The translations under genes and the position numbers were made by a program. Of a stretch of 64,000 nt of DNA, positions 14,001 to 23,939 are shown in pieces (position 1 is the stretch's first letter; each line of letters starts with the position of its first letter). The notes below the pieces were generated by a model. That model had not been told where the DNA came from and made no database searches. It saw nothing but the letters and a program-made list of their open reading frames with translations. This DNA is from Tribonema minus (taxonomy: Eukaryota; Sar; Xanthophyceae; Tribonematales; Tribonemataceae): assembly GCA_017506865.1 (NCBI GenBank), contig JAFCMP010000535.1, forward strand, positions 434,001 to 498,000. Reading direction: 5' to 3'.

Positions 14001-17000
14001 CCCTAACCCTGAAACGGTGGGCTTCCGTACCTGAGAACACAGGGGCAGCATGCGCAGCAGCACCTGACAACAGTTGAGCGCCTGCAGCGTAGCGGCAGTG
14101 CGGATGCAGTTGGCCTAAACCTAGTCTACATGTCGCACTGACCCCAGCCCTACAAAACAACTTGAGAGGGCGCCACGCTGCAGCTTCCCCAGACACCTCC
14201 GCCTTCGAGTACGAGTAAAAAAAAAACTGGCACCTGGGAACAGCGCGTGCAGGAGCGACTGGGCATCCGCCTCGATCTCCTCCATGGTGCCGTCTTGCAG
14301 CGACCGCGCCGCCTGCGCACGCGGAGGACACGAGACGCATGACAGCAGGCACGTAAAACCACTTTCAATTTTTTAGCAAGTATCAAGCGAGCGTCAACTA
14401 GAAGCAAATGACGAATTCTAAGAAAACAAGTTTTTGCCACCGGCGGCATGGCAGGTGGGAGATGCGTGACACAGGGGTGCAAACTTATCTCAAACTACAG
14501 ATGGAAGTTCGGGTGGCACGTCAACTTCACCGCGCCACGCCGGCAGCCGCGCGGTCGCGTCCGCTTCCGCCGCGGCGATGCAGTGCGGCGGCGGCAGCGA
14601 CGCGCGCGGAGCGCGGGCGCGCTGGCTTTGCGGTCATGGACGATGGCAACAACAGGCAAGACGCCCCCGCAGTGCACCTAACGCATGCATGGCGACGAGG
14701 AAAAGTCACTCGACATGCGTGGTGTTGTATGCGAAGAGATGCGGTGGCGCGTGTAGCTGCCTGCTCATCGCTGCAGCGCGTGACGGCGCGCGCGCGCGCT
14801 CAGCGCCGCTGCGCCGCACGGTTGCGCTTCACACCCCAGCTGGTGCGAGTGCGCATACTTGAGAGCATACAACAATGACCTGTGCGCGCCTGGAGGCACT
14901 CATCCGTGTAGAGGTAGGTAGCGCTGCCTTGAGGTACATAGGTATGTGCCACACAAAGGAAGCACACACGGTATCGTCGCATAGCCTACGTACCTTGAGC
15001 TGCTCGTCCGTGTAGCGCATGACGTCGACCATGAGCCACCTGAGCAGCGCTGCCTTGGGGGGGTCCTCCCACAGCTCGTACGGCTTCTCGGCCATGAAAT
15101 CCTTCCACTCCAGCAGGCGCTGCGCGGAGAGCGGGGGGGGGGGAGGGGGGGCAGCAGCGGTCAGGTGAGGAGTCAGCAGCGCTCCGACGAATACGTTCCG
15201 CAGCGCTCGCATGTTTGCGCGCGATTGCGGGCGTAGGATTAGGGTTAGGGTTGGCGTGGACCCGCGGGAGCCCTGGCATCCGTTCCGACTTGTGCCGTCA
15301 ATGCCATGGTTGCAGGCGCCACTCAGCCCCGCAGTATATATAATGCAAAGATTGCATTCATAAAGGAAACAAAAAATTACACCACGCCTCGTCCGCCACG
15401 AACGCCGGGCTACTTGGACGCCGGAGCGGCGTCAGAGCACGCCTGGACAGTTCCTCGGACGATTTCGAACATGATACGCACATACTTTGGACGCCCCTGC
15501 TCCTTACCAGCATCGCAGCGACGGCGACGCGTCTCCATACTGTTCGCCGCTGCAAGCGCAAGAGCGACGCACACCATGCACACCGCCTCATCTGCGAGGA
15601 ACGCCGGCGCGGCGCCCGAGCCCGCTGGCAATGCTCCGAATACAATGCCCATGTACGTACACGGACGCCCCTGTTCCCTACCAGCGCCACAGCGACAGCC
15701 GCACGTCTCCATACTTCAAGTACATGCCTGCCGCAAGCGCAAGAGTGACGCACCATGTACACCGCCTCGTCCGCGAGGAACGCCGGCGCGGCGCCCGAGC
15801 CCGCTTGTAATGCTCCGAACACAATACACACGTACACGGACACCCCTCTCCCCTACCAGCACCACAACGACGAAGCATCTCCGTACTTCAAGTACACGCC
15901 TCTTCTGCTACCGCAAGAGTGACGCACCATGTACACGGCCTCGTCCGCGAGGAACGCCGGCGCGGCGCCCGTGCCCGCGACCGCGCGCGCGCTTTCAATG
16001 AGGCGCCTGTTGTCCAGCAGCTTGGCCTCCGCCTCCACGGACATCTCACGCTCGGCGGCCTCGTACGCGGCCTCGCGCTCCATGCCTGCGCGGAGCGCGC
16101 CAGGGTTGAAGATCAGAGTTGAAGTAGAAGGTGAAGTATGAGCACACGCGTTGAGGTGGGTCTGGTGACGTCCGCGTCAGCGCCGCCAGCACGCGTGCAT
16201 GCGTACGCATGTGTGCGCAGTAGCCTGCAGCGCGCTCCTGACACACTGGCACTGGAGTTGAAGATCAGAGTTGAAGTACGAGAGAGCACAGCGGTGGGCG
16301 CGTCTGGTGACGTCCGCGTCGGCGCCGATTCACACGCGGATGCGTAAGCATGCATACGTACAGTACGCTGCAGCACGGTCCTGACACAGCGGCGCCGGAG
16401 TTGAACATCAGAGCTGAAGTATGAGCGAGCACACGCGCGTTGGGCGCATCCGGTGACGTGCGCGCCAGCGCCGCCAGCACACATGGAGGCGTACGCGCAT
16501 GCATACGTACAGCACGCTGCAGCGCAGTCCTGGTCCTGACACGCGCGCGCGCCGCGCACCTTGCTGCATGAACCGCAGCTGGCGGCACGCGAACTGGAAG
16601 GACAGCGAGGCGGTCGCGTGCGGGCCCTGCGACAGGGGCTCCGCCATGACGTGCGGGTTGCGCTGCAGGTGCTCCGCAACGAGCTCATCCGTCGGGAACA
16701 CGATGCGCTGCGGCGGAGAGAGAAGCAGGGGAGGCCGCGGCAGCGGGGACGGGATGGCATCGGGTGAGTTCGAGTCAGACTCGGTGGACACAGAGTGAGT
16801 CAGATTCGGCTGAACCGGAGCGCCTCGAGAAATGAGAAGGCACGTTGAATCAGCACGTGTGCATGGGGATGGGGGGGGGGGGTGGCGCCCTTAACCTTGT
16901 CATGGGCTCAGCTGTTGTGTGCTGTGCTGTGATGTGATGTCATGTTCATGTACGAGTGTGCGGAGCTATGAGTTCAGGTGCATTCGCATGTAAATCTGGT

Positions 17001-18389
17001 GTAATGTACACGTATAATGTGTGCTACGCTGTGTTCTCATCTAGTCCCTGCATACGAATCTAGGGCTGCGCGTCAGGTCTTGAGGTCGTCGCTGTCTCCT
17101 CTTTGCGGGCGGCCAAGCGGCAGGAAAATGGGGCCAACAGTCTGCGAGATCCGCAAGGCCAACTGTCACACGGTGGCAGGTACATGTTAATCTGGTATTT
17201 CGCGGCCAACGCTTTGTCGGCTTGTGGTGCGGCACAGCAGCGGAAAGCACTGGAAGCAGGCAGCGCGACGGACTGGCAGCGGCCACGATATGGAGGAGCG
17301 CGACGCGCGGCGTTCTGGCTGCGCAGCACCCATTTCAGCGGCATTTTTCTGTGGAATGCACTGCAGTACTGCTGCAGCGCTCCCTCAATTCTTGCAGACT
17401 GGCCTCAGTGCTCAGCAAGGAGCTCACGCGCCCCAGCTCCGCGGTGAGTTGCGATGAGAGTACGTGGGGCAGCAGAGCAGGTGCGCAGGCAACGCCGCTC
17501 GTCGTGCACATCAGCTGGTGACGTGCCGCTGTGCTGTGCTGATGCGCGGCAGTCGTGTGCTGGCGCGTCGGTCAGATTGCCTTCACTGCAGCTGTACTGC
17601 TGTGCCACAACTGCGCTTTTCGCGGTTCCCTACGCGCGCTGCACTGGGTCGTGAGCATTCGCAGCTCAGCACGTGATAGAGCATCAACAAGTGAATTTGG
17701 ACGTAATGCCAAACTGGAACACCCGTGAACAACCGTCGGCAGTGCTAAGACTGCGGCGAGTCGTGCTGACATGCTCATATCCATGCCCAGTCTGACTGGG
17801 CAACAGTTTCATGTGATTCAGTCCGGCCCGCAACAAACTGGCAATGATGTGACGTGCAACCAAGATCAGCGTGATCAAGGGAGCACTCCACGTCAAGTTG
17901 ACAATTCTCATGTATGTCTCTGAAAACTGCACACACCCATAGGTCACACGCGCCATGTCCTCCGCATGCATCAGGCCCGGCCGCTCAGTGTTTGTATGAA
18001 TTTCGCGCATGGACAGTGACACACCTTTTGATAATGAAATGACCATGGCAGAGACAACACATTGACAACGACGAGCCTCAGCTCTTGAAGTCGACGAAGG
18101 GCTAAAAAAATTGCAGCTCACAGAGAGCAATACATGATGTCAGAGCTGTGAAGAATACTTCGTCTTTGAGTCGAGCATAGTTGACTTATGGCCTGAGTGG
18201 GCTTGCCTGTCTGTTGCTGCCGCAGCGAGGACCAGAAGTGAAGGGAGGCACCTCCAACGCCGCCGCGTACCAGGCGGGCTCCTCGATCGATCCACACTCC
18301 ACCATCTTCCTACAGCGCTCCAGGATGTTGCCCTGCTTTAACGCCACTTTGAAGCGCCGCCCCATCAAGCCTGTCATCCCTCGCCCCAT
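2022..18389 (-). CDS. 14-exon gene, putative mitochondrial ribosomal protein mS23 (extended)
   Basis: Exons in coding order: 18,389-18,207; 16,707-16,560; 16,085-15,928; 15,119-14,994; 14,312-14,234; 13,019-12,946; 12,298-12,213; 10,238-10,179; 9,004-8,936; 7,539-7,235; 5,925-5,807; 4,773-4,666; 3,314-3,228; 2,228-2,022. They total 1,809 bases (602 residues plus stop), every junction keeps phase, and all introns are GT-AG except intron 1, which is GC-AG. The N-terminus has the mS23/Rsm25 pattern: an Arg/Lys-rich start, EEPAWYAAALEVPP near residues 36-49, RIVFPTDELV at 62-71, and EREAAYEAAEREM near 113-125. mS23 is a small-subunit protein of the mitochondrial ribosome. The rest is unusual: charged helices, a glycine run and acidic stretch in exon 10, and a coiled-coil tail. 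The length far exceeds animal or yeast mS23. The exon model is strong; the family call is moderate and rests on motif memory. Confidence 0.6.
2820..3330. repeat. 128-bp tandem repeat carrying four copies of exon 13
   Basis: Four units with a period of 127-128 bases (donor edges near 2,841, 2,969, 3,097 and 3,224) each hold a copy of the exon that codes DNFGKSTYFERVMAAEL or a close variant, followed by a GT donor. The copy at 3,228-3,314 has the best acceptor and correct phase, so I used it in the gene model. The copy at about 3,100-3,180 has an in-frame stop. The two nearest the gene end keep open frames and a possible CAG acceptor. Confidence 0.8.
3315..3665. repeat. Tandem repeats in intron 12
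   Basis: Three diverged units of roughly 100 bases (from about 3,310, 3,420 and 3,538) each begin with a copy of the exon 13 acceptor region (CGAGCTGCGGCGCGG or similar) and end in a GCATGCATG-containing segment with a GAACATTCA or GAACGTTCA motif. They look like duplications of the exon 13 upstream edge. Confidence 0.65.
4340..4690. repeat. Partial duplications of the exon 12 edge in intron 12
   Basis: The donor-side end of exon 12 (CCCAGCCGAATCGCGCGCAT at 4,670) recurs at about 4,537-4,556, followed by a diverged copy of the next bases. The segments CATCTGGCAGAAACnGnCGnC with CAGTGnGCAGAGCAA recur at about 4,360 and 4,580. The pattern is a period of about 130-220 bases with decaying exon remnants. 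Confidence 0.55.
5926..7234. other. Intron 10 of the mS23-like gene
   Basis: A 1.3-kb intron with no supported coding exon. It contains a repeated segment (GGTTTCCGCTCCTCAAGCGGA near 6,158 and again near 6,296, about 138 bases apart) and a short GGGTTAGGGTGAG telomere-like motif near 6,793. Confidence 0.5.
7540..8935. other. Intron 9 of the mS23-like gene
   Basis: GC-rich intron sequence. It begins, in coding orientation, just inside exon 9 and ends at a GGC/GCC-rich tract before exon 10. It holds telomere-like CCCTAACCCTAA motifs near 7,740 and TAGCCCTAGCCCTGA near 8,580. Several long frames here are GC-driven and lack splice support. Confidence 0.5.
10239..11040. repeat. Tandem repeat of about 165 bp in intron 7, beside exon 8
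   Basis: About five diverged units share TCACACAGC, GGCAGAGAGCTCAG and CACTCGCTGCACGCG-type segments (visible near 10,230, 10,405, 10,580, 10,750 and 10,905). The first boundary includes GCACTCGCTGCACAAGC, the acceptor end of exon 8, so the array seems to have started as a duplication of that exon edge. No unit keeps a useful open frame. Confidence 0.75.
11060..12200. repeat. Interstitial telomere-like (CCCTAA) repeats with exon 7 fragments
   Basis: Degenerate CCCTAA/CCCTAACC strings recur over more than 1 kb of intron 7, densest at 11,424-11,442, 11,930-11,955 and 12,118-12,200. Embedded at about 11,877-11,930 and 12,070-12,121 are two partial copies of the donor end of exon 7 (GAGAGCTGCGCGCGCTCGTC). 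This is intron DNA, not a chromosome end, because exons follow on both sides. Confidence 0.8.
13045..13410. repeat. 21-bp minisatellite in intron 5
   Basis: About 17 copies of a unit like GCTCAGCAACCAGTACAGCAT run from about 13,050 to 13,410, next to the acceptor of exon 6 at 13,019. Translation gives Gln/Ser/Ala repeats in several frames. No frame has gene context, so I read this as an intronic minisatellite. Confidence 0.85.
13800..14060. repeat. Scattered telomere-like motifs and an exon 5 edge copy in intron 5
   Basis: CCCTGACCCTGG, CTAACCCTACG and CCCTTACCCTAACCCTGA motifs occur between 13,805 and 14,010. At about 14,029-14,065, GTACCTGAGAACACAGGGGC with GCAGCAGCACCTG is a short diverged copy of the exon 5 donor end (14,229-14,262). 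Confidence 0.45.
15370..15930. repeat. Tandem repeat of about 180 bp copying the end of exon 3
   Basis: Units starting near 15,381, 15,573, 15,752 and the true exon end at 15,926 (spacings 192, 179 and 174) carry CCTCGTCCGCGAGGAACGCCGGCGC-like sequence, the complement of the exon part that codes AAPAFLADEAVYM. The three extra copies sit in intron 3 and each still shows a GT donor-like edge. Confidence 0.8.
16100..16545. repeat. Tandem repeat of about 146 bp in intron 2
   Basis: Three units (from about 16,106, 16,258 and 16,398) share GTTGAAGATCAGAGTTGAAG, GACGTCCGCGTC and GCATGCGTACGCAT segments, ending close to the exon 2 donor at 16,560. It appears unrelated to the other intron repeats. 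Confidence 0.75.
16708..18206. other. Intron 1 of the mS23-like gene (GC-AG)
   Basis: The donor reads ACAG followed by GCAAGC and the acceptor CCGCCGCAG; phase 0 is kept. The intron holds an open frame at 17,684-18,130 (minus) with TWSAPLITLILV, which faintly recalls a membrane span of ABCC transporters, but there is no further support. The rest shows nothing I recognise. Confidence 0.55.
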
Positions 18390-20132
18390 GGCTGCCTGTC
18401 CTCGTGTTCAAAGCGTGGTACTTAGGTGTGCTAGCGATCCAGCTTTGCTGGCGCAGGTACGAAATGCGGCGGGCACCTCGCCGTCCTCGGTTATTGCAGT
18501 GTGGAGCCGCTGCGTCGTCTGCGACACACTACACACCCCACCTGTTTTCAGAAAACATGTGAACTTCAAGCCATACTCCAACTTCAAGTGTTTTTCCCTC
18601 GGCAGCGGCTTGTGCGCGGCGGTTGCCCAGACAGTGGCTGGAGGCAATCCGCGTGGGAGGTCGTCACCTGCTCGACGGCAGGAGGCAGACCGAGGAGCAG
18701 GTGGCACATCGAATCGGATCTTGCACCGCACATGCCACATGGCGTCGGCTACTTGTGTGCTCATGCAAAGCCCCAAATGCAGTGTGTGTGCTCATGCGAA
18801 GCCCAATTGCTGCCGTCGGCGACTGGTTGCGGCATCTGCGGATTCAAGATGTATACTTGGTCACCAGATCTTTTGCACATGAAAGGGAAAACGTGCTCAG
18901 ACTGCCTTGAACTTCGGTGGCACCGAGGACCATTGACACTGCACGGCCGTGTTCCAGCCTGTACTGAACTGTCATCAAGACATGCCTGCTTCGCTTGCAC
19001 TGCACGATCTTGGACTGGAAGGGCATGCAGTTTGCAAATGCACCATGCACTGACAGGACGCCGCCGTTGATTTGTCATCCGAACCAAACCTCGCGTCACG
19101 CTGCTGGCATCGACTGGAACAGCGGCTGTCTAAAAGAAGATCGCAAAGATCTGTTAAGCTTATGGTGAATAGCTCATACAAAATCAGCTGTGGCTCACAG
19201 GCGCCCGCAACGGTAAATGTTGCGGATTGCTTACACATGCCGCGTCACAATGCCATCCGATGAGGAGATCTGGTGATCGAGGTGACGAATCGCACTCTGC
19301 ATGACCGCGCACTCGCCGACGAGCTAGCGAAGAAGGGCCCCCAGCTGCGGGATGTGCGCTTTCGACGGCTGCAGCCCGGACGGAACACGCCATGCCCCCC
19401 CCCCCCCCCCCCCCCCCCCGCAGTCGTGGGAGGAGTTGACCACTTCCTCAAGGGTCAACATTTGGCGCGCGGTATACCTTGCCTTCTCTCCGACAGGGGA
19501 CAAGTATACCAGCCAGCTGCCCGACTTCAACGGCTTCTGCACCGCGTCGGAGGCGTGTCGCGTCCGGGCAGCAGCTGTCGGAAGCGCGCATGCAGCAGCT
19601 TGGGGCCCTGCTTCGCTAGCTCGTGGGCGAGTGCGCGGTCACGCCAGGTATATACATATTCCGCCACCTCGAGCACCTCAGAGATCTCCTCTGAGTCACC
19701 GGAAGATGCTTGTGTCACTGGCCCAGGTCTCGAAATCTGAGCGGCGAGCGTGCGCGGAGGCCTGGCTTCCTGCTGATGCAAGCTGGGAAGGAGGTGCTGC
19801 TGCCGCCGCCGCCGCCTCTGCTGCTTGCGCTGCATAGTCAGTGGCCTGCACACTCACAAGGCAGAATAGGTGAGAGAGCAGGAATAGCGTTCTCCCCGAT
19901 ATTTTTCGAGGATGGCATGACGACGCGGCATGTGCAAGTGATTTCTAGGGATGAAGTCACTGTAGTGTCTCCGTTTGCACATCGTGCAATACACCCTAAA
20001 TTGCAATAACTTTTGAAGTAGAACCCTGGTTTTCATTCTGTTTGGTGCATGGTACATGTCATTATGTCAGATAATGACGATGCAACAGCAGACAAGTTAT
20101 GTCATGCTGCGGATAATTAGAAAGCCTCAAAA
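18390..20132. other. Intergenic stretch upstream of the mS23-like gene
   Basis: I found no gene model here. It includes a local duplication at 18,765-18,800 (CTCATGCnAAGCCC twice), a poly-C tract of about 22 bases near 19,397, an inverted duplication at 19,273-19,665 and an open minus-strand frame (19,527-19,853) that looks like decayed coding sequence. Confidence 0.4.
19273..19665. repeat. Inverted duplication of about 107 bp
   Basis: The segment at 19,276-19,382 recurs in reverse complement at about 19,553-19,660 (core GCTTCGCTAGCTCGT on one arm, ACGAGCTAGCGAAG on the other), with roughly 15% difference. The arms flank a poly-C run and a short frame coding LVYLSPVGEKARYTARQML on the minus strand. 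It may be a decayed, rearranged exon. Confidence 0.65.
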
Positions 20133-20421
20133 AAGACTTTTTGTCAAGGAGTTGTCAATGCACTCAGCACTGTGCTCAGGCGGGGGGGAGGCAGATGTGT
20201 TGCGCAAGGCCTGGCTTGCCAAGCGTCAAACCCTCATTAAACTGAGCATGTCGTTGGCGCTGGAGTTGGCGGAGCGCATCATGGCGTACACATGCGGAGC
20301 GCGAATGCTGGGGTGTGTTGCGGTATGCAAGCTCCTAGGGCACAGTGCAGTCTAGGCTGCTGCATTGAAGCAAGCTTTTCGATTGCATAGGCAACCCGGC
20401 CTCCCTTGAGCCTTTATAAAT
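20133..20421 (+). mobile_element. 5'-truncated LINE copy (same family as 38,422-47,690)
   Basis: Plus-strand sequence from GACTTTTTGTCAAGGAG to CCTTTATAAAT matches the last 90-odd codons and the 3' untranslated end of the full-length LINE. The protein fragment reads VKELSMHSALCSGGG then RKAWLAKRQTLIKLSMSLA and ends CKLLGHSAV. It is about 290 bases long, so the reverse transcriptase is absent. The 3' end is about 13 bases shorter than in the other two copies, and I could not find a clear target duplication. Confidence 0.8.
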
Positions 20422-20509
20422 GCATTAATGCACGCTCACAAATCATGTACATGAACCTACAAATTTGAGGTTCAAAAGGAAGCTTGTTGAGGGTGTACTG
20501 GTGAAATTG

Positions 20510-20541
20510 ACTAGTGAAATTGATTAGTCAATTTCACTAGT
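20510..20541. repeat. Perfect hairpin, 14-bp arms
   Basis: ACTAGTGAAATTGA, a TTAG loop, then TCAATTTCACTAGT. A further GTGAAATTGACTAG copy lies immediately before it. It could be a miniature-element terminus or a cruciform-prone site; nothing nearby decides. Confidence 0.8.
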
Positions 20542-21602
20542 ACACTGACGCTCGGCACTGTGGGCAGTGCTCCACATGGCGTACTGGCCGTGTCATGACA
20601 CACATGGCAAAATCAAGGGGGGGGGGGGGGGCACATGGAGGAGGACGTAGGGGAGGATCCCGAGATGCCATTTGGTCGCGGCGGCGTTTGGGTGGTTGTC
20701 GTTGAGACACTTTCAGATTGTCGCACGACATTCAGATTCCGTACAGCAAGCTTCAAATTAGATGCCATTCATCTGTGGGCTTTTTAGCGCCCTGAGCGAG
20801 AATTAATATAAAGTACACTGACCATTCGTCCACAAACTGTGCCATACCAAGTGCAGCATGCAAGCACCTGCAGCGGCGCACATCACTGGCACACACTGCA
20901 ACCGCTGTGTTTGCGTCTGCCACGAGCTCAGTAATTCCTGCGGAGTAGGACTAAAGTACAGTAGGGGTGCTTAATGCTGGTGAATGAGCGGGGTGGCTCA
21001 TGTACAGTGACATCACATCAACAAGCCTGAAAAGTGCTTTCCGGCAACTGACGATGCGTGCAGGCAGGCACGGCCTGCCTTGGTGCTTGCACGTCACGGA
21101 AATTCATGTCATCTTGCGCTCAACAGAGTATATCACATGGAGGAGCATCAAATCACTCTCTCGCAGCTGTCTATGATGCGAAGGCATGCTTGCTTGGTTG
21201 ACAGCATCCCAGGCGTGCATGCATGCGTCTGCGCGTACATGTTGGGCGCCGGCACGTGTGCAAGCACTGCAAGTCACTTGTGATAAATGGAAATCACGCT
21301 GCTGGCAGATGTGCAGTTGGCGAAATCGTCTGCATCACAAGGGCAGCAACAATCACAAAAAACAAACACCATGTGTAGCTTCCACGTGGAATACCCGTCT
21401 GTTAAAACTTCAAGTTAAACTTGCAACCGCCCTCCGACTGCAAGCCCGAAAAAGCGCCTACACACTACCTGCCCTGAGGCCGTGCTGCGGTTCTCAGAGC
21501 AACAGAGGCGAGCACTTTCCCCTGTCATGCAAAAACCATTGGTCATATGCTACTGGTAAAACCTTACATGTGAGGACACAGAAGTGCAGGGACAGGGACA
21601 TG

Positions 21603-21750
21603 TACTACATGCAGCTCTATGCTGCCGCCGCGCTACTTGTTGAAGCAGCAGGGGCAACGACACACCCTGTCTGCAGTACTACATGCAGCTCTATGCTGCC
21701 GCCGCGCCACTTGTTGAAGCGGCAGGGGCAGCGACGAACTCTGTCTGCAG
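21603..21750 (+). repeat. 74-bp tandem duplication
   Basis: TACTACATGCAGCTCTATGC starts at 21,603 and again at 21,677; the two units differ at about six bases. The period is not a multiple of three. Confidence 0.85.
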
Positions 21751-21978
21751 CTGCAGAGTCAGGCGCGCATAAGAGCGGCATGTACACAGGACCACAATGA
21801 GTGTGTCCTCGTTGTCAGCTTAAGCAACTACAGGCATCACTGTGACTCGGAGCGACTGTCTGTACACCTGTCGCCACCCTCCAAACCGTTCTAACGACCC
21901 TTCAAACCAGCTACCGCTCTCGCCGACATCACACGCTGCAACACTGTGACAGTGGGCACGTCCACATTGACGGCTTTC

Positions 21979-23939
21979 TTAAGCGACCGGCGCACCAGAC
22001 TCGATGTCCTTGTGGCCAGTCATCATGCTGGTGTTGTGGTGGCCGGCGCCGGCGTAGCCTGTGGGCGGCAGCAGTGGTGTGGCAAGAGATGTGTGGGTCA
22101 GCATGTTCATGCTGATGCACTGGATGTTAGAGATGCCTATCGAGCACTTGAATTGGGCGAGCACGCAGTATAGGCACCTGCTCTATTGGGACTTGTGGAC
22201 TTGTATGTATGAAGGCCCAAGGGAGTCCGGGTTGCCTATGCACTCAGACAGTTTGTGTCAATGCAGCAGCCTAGTCTGCACTGCGCCTTAGAAGCTTTGA
22301 TACCGGCGCTGCAACACAGCCCAGCATTCGCGCTCCACGTGTGTACGCCATGATGCGCTCGCCAACTCCAACTCCCGCGCCAACGACATGCTCAGTTCAA
22401 TGAGGATCTGCCGCTTAGCTAGCCCGGCCTTGCGCAACACATCTGCCTTCCCCCCCCCTGAGCACAGTGCTGAGTGCATTGCCAACTCCTTGACAAAAAG
22501 TCTTGTCTGCTTGCCCAGCCGTCTGTATCACTGTTGCACAAAAGGCACAAAGGCCCAAGATGTCAAGGTGCCGGTGTGGTGCTTGACCTTCGCGTCCTCC
22601 CCCACCCCAGCAGCATAGCCATCTGTGTTCAAGGCATTCGTGTTGCCTGTCAGGTACGAGCTCGCTGTGGGTGCGCGAACACTTGTGTCTAGCACTATTC
22701 CCTTGTTGCGGTATGCACTGCTAAAGTGCAGACACCCTGGGACGATGACTGGGACTGATGGTAAGCCTGCCTGCATTGTACCTCCACTACGCCTAAGGGT
22801 ACACCCTCAGCAATTGCTCATGAGCAACAGCAGAAGTCCTCAATGGGAGACTGATGATAATGAGCCGGAAGAGCTGCTCACCTGGAGCGTACTTGGGCTT
22901 GTCCGCCATCATTATCAGAGTGTAGACCAGGAACTCGATGGTGGTGCTGATCATAAGGGCGGCAATGGCCTTAGTCTGTCACAGCACAACAGGCACCAAT
23001 GCGGCAGAGGCAGAGCAAACGAGGCAGCACTTGGTGAGAATTGAGGCTTATCATATGCCCCTAAGTGGGCACAAGCCAGCGCACATGCCGGCTTTTCCAG
23101 ACAGCAATGGCGCACAACGGCGTGGATGGTGCAAGTACAACAAGCGTGCAGTGATGGGGAGCTTGTGGTGAAGTGCCAACGTGCGGTGTGAACAGTGTCG
23201 GTGAACACACCTGCTTGCCGAGGCTGCTGCTGCCATTGGGAATAGAGCTGGCCAGAGCCTTGCAGGCAAAGCCAAATGCCAGGGCGAGCTGCAGAGCGCG
23301 ATGCGGCGACGGCAAGAGCGGGATGCGGCGATGGCAAGAACGTGAGGATAGATATGGGCAAAGATGAGCAAGTGCACAGGCTTATGACATAAAGCATTAC
23401 TACGTGAATGGGCCCAATTGTAGAGTGCTGGCTTGATCACCAATGCGCCGTACTTCAAGCAGAAGAAGCACTTGGGGTATGTGATGTGAGGGTGCTGCAT
23501 CGCTTGAACCAATGTGCACTTTGAAATGGACGAGCGGTCACTAAGGGCAATCGCGTTGTCTCACCAGAGCGAACGCTGGTAAGATTGTGCTCATCGATGT
23601 GAAGCGCGGCGAGTTGTACCCCAGCTTCTGGTGAGAGCTGTGAATCATCATGGTTGAGATGACCACCGCCAGAGCAACGGTCGAGGAGATGAGGGTCAGG
23701 ATGACCAGCAGCAGGCAGGCTGGGTTGGCGACGATGATGAGGGCCCTGATGTCGCCGTTGATGTAGCTGTTCATGACGCTCGCGCACAGCCCCAGCATCA
23801 CCACAAATAGCACAATCAGGAGTGGCCCCAGGATGAGAGTTGTCATATATCCCACTCCTTTCTTCGCCGTGCTGCTGGCGTTGTGCCTGTTGGTGGTGGT
23901 GCCGGTGGTGTTGGCTGGGACAGCTGAAGTGGTAGGCAT
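21979..23939 (-). CDS. Small tetraspan membrane protein, three exons
   Basis: Exon 1 is 23,939-23,565, exon 2 is 22,975-22,882 and exon 3 is 22,058-21,979. All junctions are GT-AG and the phases (0 then 1) join cleanly, giving 182 residues. The start is the ATG of MPTTSAVPANTT. A polar N-terminus of about 30 residues is followed by hydrophobic spans near 32-57 (LILGPLLIVLFVVMLGLCA), 65-97 (CLLLVILTLISSTVALAVV), and about 118-155 across the exon 1/2 join (including AALMISTTIEFLVYTLIMMA), which may be one long or two short spans. The tail YAGAGHHNTSMMTGHKDI is polar. The layout suggests a four-helix membrane protein of the MARVEL/tetraspan kind. I do not recognise a specific family. A LINE fragment sits in intron 2. 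Confidence 0.75.
22187..22756 (-). mobile_element. 5'-truncated LINE copy with target duplication, in intron 2
   Basis: The LINE proper is 22,194-22,749 on the minus strand and matches the C-terminal part and 3' end of the full LINE at 38,422-47,690 (GIVLDTSVRAPTASSYL is shared). It is flanked by TGGGACT at 22,187-22,193 and 22,750-22,756, a 7-bp target duplication. The reading frame is interrupted, for example by a TGA where the full element has a serine codon after FVPFVQ. It lies inside an intron of the tetraspan gene, on the same strand as the gene. Confidence 0.85.

Larger units (their letters stand above)
20422..21978. other. Intergenic stretch downstream of the tetraspan gene
   Basis: Contains the hairpin at 20,510-20,541, a poly-G run near 20,619-20,631 and the 74-bp tandem duplication at 21,603-21,750. 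No supported gene. Confidence 0.45.

Noticed and set aside
17684-18130. Possible ABCC transporter fragment
   Set aside because: Only a short TWSAPLITLILV match from memory inside an intron; no nucleotide-binding domain or further exons nearby.
19245-19853. MBD-like or other domain from the LVYLSPVGEKARY frame
   Set aside because: The resemblance is short, the frames are interrupted and the region is an inverted duplication with a poly-C tract.
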